From positions 620,001 to 684,000 of the forward strand of contig NC_134440.1 in NCBI RefSeq assembly GCF_030867145.1: a stretch of 64,000 nucleotides of DNA, in the 5' to 3' direction. The notes under the pieces are model-generated. The model was not told the origin of the DNA. It searched no databases and saw nothing but the letters and a program-made list of their open reading frames with translations. Positions 36,501 through 45,670 of this stretch are shown here, piece after piece. The DNA is from Opisthocomus hoazin (lineage: Eukaryota; Chordata; Aves; Opisthocomiformes; Opisthocomidae). The stretch's first letter is position 1; each line of letters starts with the position of its first letter. A program made the position numbers and the translations under genes.

Positions 36501-39500
36501 GAAGGGGATGTGTTTAAGGCAAGCTGGTAGGAACTAACGCACCAAACCAAAGCCTGCTTGTGGGCTGTTTCCATCTGCTTCTGGGTCACTGGTGTTACGA
36601 TAACCCACAGCTCACACCGGGAACAACATTCTGCAACACCTGATCCTGCGGTTCCCTGCACTCATGGGTTTTGTTTTACAGGAGAAAGCAGAGAGCGCTT
36701 CACTGAAGCCTGAGGCAAAGAGATATCTAGAGAGGCTGATCAAACTGGGTAAAAGAAATGGTCTCCATCTCCCCGAGGAAACGCAGGAGGTGAGGTCACA
36801 GAGCTTAAAATAAGCACACACAGAGAGGGCCTTGTAGGGCTAACAGGACAGAGCAGTGTTAGAGAACTGAGGCTCAGACTCCCTGATTCATGTGGCCTTG
36901 GGTGTGGGGGGTGACCTCTCTGTGCCCCTCTTTCTCCTCTCCGTTGGATGGGGATGGCATTTACAAAGCGAGGTCGACACTGGGAGTCGGAGGGCTCCCG
37001 ACAAGCTGAGATTGCAGACAGGGCTGTGCAGATCAGGAGTGGAAGCAGCACCCGCTCCCCGCGTGCGAAGGGGCGGTCAGGGAAGGTGCCCCCAGGAGCT
37101 GGGGGCGTGAGCGGGCTGGGGGGCTGAGCTGCGCAGGGTCCCCTCGCTTGTCATGGGCCGGTGGCTCAGCGAAGGAGCTGGAAGCTGCGTTAAAAATAGA
37201 AGAGAAGGTGAAATGAAATAAGGGTAGAGGAGGTTGTTGCGTGAACACCTGCAGCTCTGAGCTGGTGGGAGACAGCTGGGACCTTGCTGAGGCGGCTGCT
37301 TCCCCGCCAGGTGTGATCAGAGGGAGCCTGGTCAAGGCTGAGAGCTCAGCGCCTGCATGCAGTTAATTCTGCAGCGTTGCGTTTGAATAAAAGCCAAGTG
37401 CTGGGCAGGTCGGCAGGCAGGCTGCTGGCTGGAGACGGTGAACGGTGCTCTTTGACTTCTCCTTTTGGACTGACTTTTCCCTGTTCATCTGTATTTTAAA
37501 GAAAATCAAAGCTATTAAGAAAAAGCTGAGCGTCCTTTGCATAGACTTCAACAAGAACCTCAACGAAGACACCACCTACTTGCCCTTCTCGAAGGAGGAA
37601 CTAGGTACGGAGCGCTCGGGCATATTTCTCTGCTGGTGTGGCCCGAAGTGCCTGGATTCCTCTGGCCAAGGAGCCAGAGCCTGTTCCTGTGCTCGGTCCC
37701 AGATCTGGTATTTCTGGAGAGGCCTGGGCTCTCCGTCAGTCCTGCCTGCTCTTTTCTCAGGGGGGCTCCCGGAGGACTTCCTGAACTCCCTGGAGAAGAC
37801 AGAGGATGGCAAGCTGAAAGTCACCTTGAAATACCCGCACTATTTCCCTCTCCTGAAGAAGTGCTACGTGCCGGAGACGAGGAGGAAGGTGGAGGAGATG
37901 TTCAACTCCAGGTGCAAAGAGGTAGGTGGGCCTGGCTGCTTGCCCCCAGGGCCAGACGGGCTGCCAGGTCAGGTCCAGGCCCCGAAGGGGTCTCTTCTGA
38001 GACTTGTGCTTCTTTCCACTCCAGGGCTCGTGCTTCCTTTCTCCCCCTCTTACCCCACTTCACTCTTTGTCTGACTCTACCTTGCAGGAGAATTGCTTGA
38101 TCCTCAAGGAGCTGGTAGACTTGCGGGCTCAGAAAGCCAGTCTGCTGGGCTTCAACACCCACGCAGACTTTGTGCTGGAGATGAACATGGCTAAAAGCAG
38201 CAAGATGGTGGCTACGTTCCTGGGTACGGCCCTTGGCTGTGGAGGGGAAGAGCGGGCACATGCGCTGGGCCGGGTGTGCTGCACTCAGCCCTGGGCACTG
38301 ACCCTGCCCGTCATGGTTTTCCTAGATGAGCTGGCTGAGAAGCTGAAACCCCTCGGGGAGAAGGAACGGGCTGTGATCCTGGACCTGAAAAAGAAAGAGT
38401 GCGAGAAGCGTGGCCTGGAGTTTGACAACCGCATCAATGCCTGGGACATGCGCTATTACATGAACCAGGTGGAGGAGACCAAGTACAGCGTGGACCAGAA
38501 CCTGCTGAAGGAGTACTTCCCCATGCAGGTGGTCACCACAGGCCTGCTGGCCATTTACCAGGAGCTGCTGGGGCTCACCTTCCAGCTGGAAGAGAAGGCT
38601 CAGGTCTGGCACGAGGACGTCCAGCTCTACACGGTGAAGGACACCTCCTCCGGGGAGATCATCGGCAAATTCTACCTGGACCTGTACCCGCGGTGAGGCC
38701 TTGGGCGAGGCGAAGCAGGGGAGGAGGGCTGGGGCAGGGGGAACAGACCCTGCCCCGTGCCTGGGGAGGAGGAGAGGCCGTTCCGCTCCCGGATGCGGGG
38801 CTGTGCGGAGGGAGCGGTGTGTGCTTGGGCAGGGCTGTCCTGGGAGCATGGGCTCTCCAGAGGCTTCTGCTCTGAGCAGGGCTGCGGTGGCTGGTGCCCG
38901 GCCACGGGGGAGGATCTGCGTAACGGTCTCCTTTTGCTGGCCTAGGGAAGGGAAGTACGGGCACGCCGCCTGCTTCGGCCTGCAGCCGGGCTGCCTCTTG
39001 CCGGACACCAGCCGGCAGATCTCGGTGGCCGCCATGGTGGCCAATTTCACCAAGCCCACGCCAGATGCGCCTTCCCTGCTGCAGCACGACGAGGTGGAGA
39101 CGTACTTCCATGAATTTGGGCACGTCATGCACCAGCTGTGCTCTCAGGTGAGGCCCAGCTGGGCTGGCAGAGGGTTGGTTTGTTACCTTGCCCCTGTCGT
39201 GCTCCCCTGCGGGGTTGAATGACGCCCCGCTCTGAGCTTGCCGTGTCTCCTAGGCGGAGTTTGCCATGTTCAGTGGGACACACGTGGAGCGGGACTTCGT
39301 GGAGGCACCGTCGCAGATGCTGGAGAACTGGGTGTGGGAGAAAGAGCCGCTGCTGCGCATGTCCAGGCACTACAAAACTGGAAGCCCCATCCCCGACGAG
39401 CTGCTGGAGAAGCTCATTAAATCCCGCCAAGCAAACACCGGTGGGTGCCTGCGGAGGGAAGTGGGACCAGCGAAGAGGGGCTGGAGGGGAGGGAGGGCGA

Positions 39501-40747
39501 GGGCGCAGCCTCGCCGAGGTGTCCCCTGTGCGTGGGGAGGGGGAAGGGGACCCTGCATGAACTGTCCGGGCAGAGGAAAGGCTTTGCCTTGCTCCCCGTG
39601 GTGCTGTGGGGACCGAGGGGGCTGGGGGGAAGGAACCCCATCTGCTGGCTGTTAGTCTGGGCAGAGCAATGGTGGGGTGGCAGGAGGTGCAGCGGGAGGT
39701 GGGGGTTGTCTGCAGGCAGAGGATGCGGCTTCGGCCTGAGCCGGTGCTGCCGAACTGGGCTGGGCTGGGGAAGCGGGTCTGAAGTTGGGTGTGGGGAGAA
39801 CTATGGGAGCCCCCCAGCCTGCCCTGCTGCAGCCCGGCCTCGGAGACGCTCGGGCCCGCAGGCAGGAGCTGAGTTTGCCTCCTCCTTCCGGGAACAGGGC
39901 TCTTCAACTTGCGTCAGATCGTCCTGGCCAAGGTGGACCAGGCGCTGCACACCCAGACGAAGGCCGACCCCGTGGAGGTGTTTGCCCGGCTGTGTGAGGA
40001 GGTGCTGGGCGTCCCCGCTACCCCAGGTACCCAGGGGCTTGGGGGTCTCCCCGGGCCTAGCCTGCAGGTTTGGCTCAGCAGGTTCTTTTCAAGGCTGCGG
40101 CTTCAGGCTGGCTCGATGGAGACAGTTTCTGCTGGCTCCAGGAAAAGCAGGGCTGAAACCGTACAAAAATAACTGGAAAGTTCTTCCCTCCTTCCCCTGG
40201 GACTGTGAACAAGCTGACCCAGTGCCTGCTCTGACATGTACAGCACGGAGGGCTTTTTCCGTGCCGTGAGCGGTTCCAGCAGCCTTTCCCGTTAACGCCC
40301 TTTCCCTTCCTCTCCCGTGAAGGTACAAACATGCCCGCCACGTTTGGCCACTTGGCCGGAGGCTACGACGCCCAGTACTACGGCTACCTCTGGAGCGAAG
40401 TCTACTCCATGGACATGTTCCACACGCGCTTCAAGCAGGAGGGGATCATGAACTGTAAGGTAGGGAGGGCGTCGCGCGCGGCCGGGCCCTCGGCACGGCA
40501 GGGGCTGCCTCCCCTGCCAGAGGTGGTGGGAGACGGCAGCGTCGGCGCGAGGCCGGACGTCCTACGCGTACCCCGTCTCTCCTCGCAGGTGGGCATGGAT
40601 TACAGGAATTGCATCCTGCATCCCGGCGGTTCCCTGGATGCTTCCGACATGTTGAGGAAGTTCCTGGGCCGCGAGCCCAAGCAGGACGCCTTCCTGGCCA
40701 GCAAAGGACTGAAGGTGGAGAGCAGCTCGCTGCCTTCGGCCTGCTGA
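33596..40747 (+). CDS. THOP1: THOP1 (thimet oligopeptidase), thirteen coding exons
   Basis: Exons join(33596..33611, 34445..34648, 36037..36185, 36682..36789, 37502..37604, 37761..37921, 38088..38223, 38326..38692, 38946..39147, 39254..39440, 39898..40026, 40323..40459, 40589..40747) are in frame and give 685 residues (human 689; only the N-terminus differs in length). THOP1 is a soluble M3-family zinc metallopeptidase that cleaves short peptides such as bradykinin, neurotensin and MHC-I ligands. The zinc motif HEFGH is at residues 470-474, with the third ligand in [12 protein letters not shown] (E499). The substrate-closing segment [20 protein letters not shown] is intact. The first coding exon is tiny (MAPPT plus one base) and ends at GTACCG, so the start could be debated, but no other upstream ATG gives an in-frame junction to exon 2. 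Confidence 0.96.
33640..34105. repeat. GGGGCAGGAGGG minisatellite in THOP1 intron 1
   Basis: About 460 bp of imperfect copies of a 12-36 bp unit built on GGGGCAGGAGGGTGGGGGCC. It begins within 30 bp of the first THOP1 donor. The G-runs are on the coding strand, so the nascent RNA would carry them. Confidence 0.8.
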
Positions 40748-42931
40748 GAAACTGCTCCGTCCCGCTCTGAGTCAAGCCAGCTCCTCTGTCCGCGCCGCAG
40801 CCCTCCCAGGCCCAGCGACACCCGGTACTTCTGTCACCAAACGCGTCCTGGGCCAGCCCCGGCCTGGAGCTGTTCCTCCAGGATCCTGCTCCGAGCCCAC
40901 CCTGGGCTTCGGGAGCCCGGTTCAGCCCTGGTCCAGGGCTCTGCGGTGACAGCTCTGCCAAGGGCCTGGCACTGCCTTTGTCACCCCCCGAGGGGCATGG
41001 GGCTGCGGGAGGCCACCCAGATGGGCTGAGCTTTGACCCCGATTTCTGCACGAGGGTGAGTTTCGGCCTCATTTGTAGAGGAGGGTGAGAGGAGTTACCA
41101 AACTCGAATCGTTGTTTTAAAATCCCTGCTTTTTAAGAAATGAGACTTCCCGCCGGGCTTGGCTTGCTTTGTGCCCCGGGGCAGAGCTCACTGAGCACGG
41201 AACAAGCGGCCTGCGAGGCCGCGCTGGGAGTCGTGTGCTCCCCATCTTTGGGCAGACGGGGGGATCCCAGAGCTTAAAACCCAGTGCGTTTACTGGGACG
41301 TCCTGCCCTGAGCCCCTCGGGCGTTCTGCCTGGGCAGGAGGCTGGGGGGCACGGGGGGGACGGTACAGCTCTTCCCAGAACGGGGGCTCTGGGCAGCGCT
41401 GCCGGGCGTCCTTGGGAGGTTCTGCCTTCCCCAGGGCCCTACCGGAGCTGCTGGGACCCCCGCCCGGGGCCCTCCTGGGGCGGGCGATGCCTCCGGGACT
41501 CCGGTGGTGGCAGCTGAGGGTGTGTTGGTGTCGCTGTCACCTCTGAGCCGGGGTGGGACAGGGGAGGGCTGTGGAAAAAAAAACAAAAGGCAGCGGACAG
41601 CTTCAAACAACACGGATGCCGGGGATAAAAATATCGAGTGGGCTTCGTGCCAGGCCTCGAGCGGCCGGGCTCTGGGTGCGGCGCCGAGCAGGGGGACGGC
41701 AGCCAGCCCTTTGCCCAGCCCTGGGACCCGCCGGGCTGTGCCACCTGCCCCCCCCCAGCTGTTCCCTAGGCCCCGAGAACCCTAAAATCGGTGCCTGCGT
41801 GGCGTGGCACGGCACGGCGTGCCCCTCTCTGCTCCCTGCTCGCCTCTGCAGTGCTGTTCCTCTTGGCCCTGCTGTGCCCGAGCAGGCAGGAGGGTTGGGG
41901 GTCGGAGCTGTCGGAGGCGAGCGCTGACCCCGGGGGCAAAGGCTGGCTTCGGGTTTTGCTCGCAGGAATCCCGCGCGGGCTGGGAGAGGCTTTTAGCGGC
42001 GAGGGTGTGGGGCAGGCAGGAGTCAGGCCGCGTGCTCGGTCACAGCGCGGAGCCGGGGAGCTGGGAGCGGAGCCGTGAGCTCCCGCCGGCGTGAGGGATG
42101 TGAGGTGCTGAGGGATGTGAGGTGCTGAGGGCAGAGCTCGTTTTCTGGTGTCCCCCCCCACCTCCAGCCTCGGGTCACGGCGTGACGCCGTCGGAGGGCT
42201 GCGGGGTCGGTCTCTGCAGCTCTTCCCCTGCGGTTTGAGAACGTGGAGGGTCCCGGTGAGAGGCCGCGTGCCCGTGCTCGCATCCACCATCCCGGCCAGG
42301 GCTCGCGGCCGTTCCTCCTGGGGTCTCGCTCTGCAGCCCCCGCCCCGGCTGGGCTCTTCCCTTTGCTTCTCTCATCTGGGCTGTGTGACCGGAGCAGCTC
42401 TGGCTTCCTTCCCCGCTGATGGGAGCGGTGGAGGAGAGCTCCCCAAGTGCAAAGTCACCGCTGTCACCTCCCTCCCGCAGACCCCCGGTGACGCGGGGAG
42501 GCCGGTGACAGCCTCCCTCGCCAGTCCCCTCTTGCGCTGACGTGTGGACGGGTCCGTAAGCAGCGAAGCGGCTCCTTGGTGCTTGCTGGGGCCGCGCTGA
42601 GCATCGTGTCTGTGTCCCCACCCTCCGTTCTAGGCGTAGCGAGCGCCTGTCCCCGGGGCCGGCTGCGGGGCCGCGCGCTGCGGGTGTGCTAAGTGTCGTG
42701 TTTTACTGAGCTTTCAGGATTTTTCTTTCAGGCCTCCTCTCTCGAGGGAGAGAACTGAAGCTGAACAGGGAAACCGCGCGCTTCCCTCCCTCCTTCCCAG
42801 GCCCCCAGTCGCTCTGTCCGTCCCCCCAGTAACCCTGCAGCCGGGCAGAGTGGGGGGACCAGGCTCCTCATCCCACTGGCTCCTCGTCCCCGTCCGAGGC
42901 TGGCGGGGGTCCCTCTCGGGTTTGGGTTTGG

Positions 42932-42937
42932 TTTATT
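42932..42937 (-). terminator. PLK5: Candidate poly(A) signal of PLK5
   Basis: TTTATT on the plus strand reads AATAAA on the minus strand, about 50 nt beyond the PLK5 stop codon at 42990-42988. If used, the PLK5 and THOP1 transcripts overlap by more than 100 nt. Confidence 0.55.
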
Positions 42938-42987
42938 CTCTTCTCTTAACGTTTCCTAAGGGCAAACTGGTGTGTGTGTGCCGTTCG

Positions 42988-45047
42988 TCATGGTCGCGTC
43001 CCGCCCTGCTTGTTCCAGTGACTGGATTTTAGACGGTTCCTAGCACTAATAAAAGTTTTCCTCAGCGGATGTCTGCGTGCCTGGGGTCCTGCCGCGGAAG
43101 CTGCTCCTTCACGGGGGGGAGATGGTGGTCTCCCGGTCCCTGCCGGGCTGGGGCAGCGGGGGGGTGAGCCCGGGTGCTCCCGGCACAGCCACCCTCTCGC
43201 CAGCGCCGCGGCAGCCCCCCGCAGCAGCCTGCAGAGCGGGTCCTGTCCCACGAAGACGGGCACCGAGCGGCAGGCGCGGGGCGGCAGCGTGTCCGGCGTG
43301 AAGCCCTGGGCAGCAAGAGGCAGTGACCCCCCGTGTCCCCCGCCTCCGGGTGGGCTGCGTCCCCCCCCGCCGGCCCCGCACCTGGGTGAAGAAGGGGTGG
43401 GCCAGCGTGTCGGGCAGGCTGGGCCGCGCCGCGGGCTCGGGGGTCAGCAGGCGGGCGATGAGGGCCCGGGCGTGGGGCGAGAGGTGGGGGGGCAGCGGGT
43501 ACCGCGCCGCCCGGATGCGCCGGTACAGCTCCTGCCGGTGGGCCGCCTCGAACGGGGGGCTCCCCGTCAGCGCCGTGTACCTGGGGGGGTCCGGCTGCTC
43601 AGCGGGGCCAGGAGCACCCCCCACCCAGCCTCCCACCCTCCAGGTCCCTGCTCACATAGCACAGCCCAGGGCCCAGACGTCCGAGGGCAGCCCGTGGCCT
43701 CTGCGGTCCAGCACCTCCGGGGCCAGCGAGCCGGGCGTCCCGCAGAGCGCCCTGGGGAGCCAGGCAGGGTGACCCCCAGCCCGGCAGCCCCCCGACAGCC
43801 CCCCCCGCGACCCCACTCACCCCCAGTGCCCGCCGGCACCCGCTGCCTCCCGCCGCGCCAGCCCCAGGTCCCCGATCTTCACCTGCATCTCCTCGGTCAC
43901 CAAGAAGTTGCCTGCGGAGGGAGGTGAGCTCGTGGGGGGCCGGCGTGGGTCACCCTCCCGCCACCCCGACACGGCCCCACGCACCCAGCTTGAGGTCCCG
44001 GTGGACGATGCCCAGCCCGTGGAGGTAGCGCAGCCCCGAGATGACCTGGCGCAGGTAGTACCGCACCTCCGGCTCCGTCAGCCTGCCCCGTGCCCGCAGG
44101 ACGTCGGCGAGGGACTGGGGACGCAGCGAGGTGCCAGCTCGGGGCCCGGCCAAGCCCCGGCACCGGGGTGCTCTGCTTTGGGGGGGCCGGCGCTCGCTCA
44201 CCCCCCGCCCGCAGTACTCCAGCAGCAGGTAGACGTGGCTGCGGTCAGCGAAGTGGCCGTGCAGGCGGACGACGTGGCGGTGGCGCAGGCAGCGATGCAG
44301 CTCCAGCTCCCGCTCCACCTGCGTCAGTGGGAGTCCCGCAGCCCCCCGGGGAGCCCTCTGGATCCAGGGACCCCCGGCACGCACCCTCGGGGAGACAGGG
44401 CTGGGAACCCACCCAGCGACCGGGGAAGGAGGGAGAAGGGGCGAGGGCAGGGCTGTGGGGCTCTGTGGGGTCCCCGTGGGTGTCACCCCCCCCCATTCCC
44501 GGGGACTTTCTGTTTGCCCCCCAGACTCACCCTCTGCCCGACGCCCACCGCGGCGAGCCGGGCTCGTGGGATGGCCTTGGCCGCGTAGACCCTGCCGCTG
44601 GCCACCTCCGTCAGCCGGTAGCAGCACCCGAAGGCGCCCTGTGGGGACGAGCCGAGGGGCCAGAGGCCGTGGCAGACGGGGGGGGGTCCCGGGTGTCGGG
44701 GTGCCCAGCCGCATGCCCTTCCCAGGGACCGAGGAGCCCAGGGGACCCAGCCAGCGCTGGCCCAAGGCAGCTGCTCTGCTCTAGTGTGGTCCCAGCATCT
44801 CCCTGCTGCCTCAGTTTCCCCCCCCCTCGGAGCAGGACCCCCTGCAGCCCCCCGGGGTGCGGGTCTGTGACACACAGGAGGGTGGGGGGGTGCTGGCTGG
44901 GGTCAGGGGCTGTCCAGGGGTGCGGGACCGCGGCCAGCGTTGGGGTGAAGGGATATTTACCTCTCCCAGGAGCCGTCCCCGCTTGTAGAGCGTCCCACTG
45001 CCCGTGTCCTCTATGTACCACCCGGGGGGCTCGCCCCCCGCGCCCAT
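42988..45047 (-). CDS. PLK5: PLK5-like polo kinase, kinase domain only, eight exons
   Basis: Exons join(45047..44961, 44638..44531, 44318..44202, 44114..43985, 43911..43821, 43751..43656, 43580..43382, 43305..42988) stay in frame and give 381 residues. Kinase motifs are all visible: glycine loop GEGAFG (residues 28-33), catalytic lysine in YAAKAIPR (K50), HRDLKLGN (D144, N149), DLG in place of DFG (D162; mouse PLK5 also has DLG as I recall), [12 protein letters not shown] and the post-kinase [12 protein letters not shown] shared with mouse PLK5. Orthology is supported by the head-to-head neighbour ADAMTSL5, as in human. The gene stops about 68 residues after that segment, with no polo-box sequence (no WVDYS/KYGxGY block) before THOP1 intervenes. 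Family members are normally about 600 residues. In human it is the kinase part that is lost. The last part of exon 8 (from about residue 315) is low-confidence and may be 3' UTR or intron in reality. Confidence 0.85.
43048..43053 (+). terminator. THOP1: Poly(A) signal of THOP1
   Basis: Perfect AATAAA in the word CTAATAAAAG, followed by a T-rich and GT-containing stretch. It lies inside the last coding exon of the opposite-strand gene PLK5, so the two transcripts overlap at their 3' ends. Confidence 0.7.
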
Positions 45048-45670
45048 CCTGCCCCCTCTGCCGAGCCCTGCAGCGGGGACACCCAAAGGACACCCGCACC
45101 CCGGCACTGTAACCCCTTCAGCACCAGGCTGAGGGTGTCTGGGGCTGGCCCTGCGTGGCCGGAGGGTGCTGGGTGCGAGGGGCGCAGACCCCCAACACCC
45201 CCCCGCCCGGCAGATCCCGCTTCATCTACCGATCGATAAGCGGGGACCCCCGGTACCACCAAACCTCCCCCCCCCCGGGATGCCCGCATCAGGGGGTACT
45301 GGGAGGGTCCGGGTAAGGATAAGAGCGGGTGAGGGGGTCCCGTCTGCTCCTTCCTCTCTGCAGCAAGGGCTGGGGGGGGGCCCCGGGGGGGGGGTCGCAG
45401 ATGCTATTCCGCAGCATCTGCGACCCCCCCCGGGCCCCCCCCCAGCCCCTCTTCGCTCTCCAGAGCTCCGGGCTCTGAAGGGTTAACGGGCGGCTGGGGA
45501 GGGCTGGGCGCACCTTTGGGGCTGGATATTAATAACGCGGCGGGGAGGGACGGGAGACGAGCGGGGGGGTAGAGGGGGGGGGGGGAAAGCCTCGCCCGGC
45601 CCCCCCTGGAGCTGCGCAGGCGATGCCCGATCGTCCCGGGTCCCCTTTCCCCCCGGACTGAGCCGCCGGG
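45048..45670. promoter_or_regulatory. PLK5/ADAMTSL5 head-to-head intergenic region
   Basis: The two start codons are only 624 bp apart and divergent, so this interval should hold both promoters. It is CpG-dense toward the ADAMTSL5 side and contains the hairpin listed separately and an AT-rich word GGATATTAATAACG at about 45524. I do not see a convincing TATA box at the right spacing. Confidence 0.6.
45367..45448. repeat. Long inverted repeat (hairpin), arms of 36-39 bp, 7-nt loop
   Basis: Left arm 45367-45405 and right arm 45413-45448 are complementary. The inner 11 bp are TCGCAGATGCT against AGCATCTGCGA, then G10 against C8, C4 against G3, G9 against C9, and an outer GGGCT against AGCCC. 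The loop is ATTCCGC. Mismatches are only length differences in homopolymers. It lies in the divergent PLK5/ADAMTSL5 spacer and belongs to no coding exon. Confidence 0.9.

Larger units (their letters stand above)
40748..43072 (+). other. THOP1: THOP1 3' UTR
   Basis: The 2.3 kb after the THOP1 stop contains no recognisable exon on either strand until the antisense last exon of PLK5 at its far end. I searched the minus strand here for polo-box sequence and found none. It ends at the AATAAA at 43048-43053. Confidence 0.6.

Noticed and set aside
41439-42621. Minus-strand frames in the THOP1 3' UTR as missing PLK5 polo-box exons
   Set aside because: None contains the polo-box hallmarks (WVDYS, KYGxGY, LxD) and all are Pro/Ser/Gly-rich.
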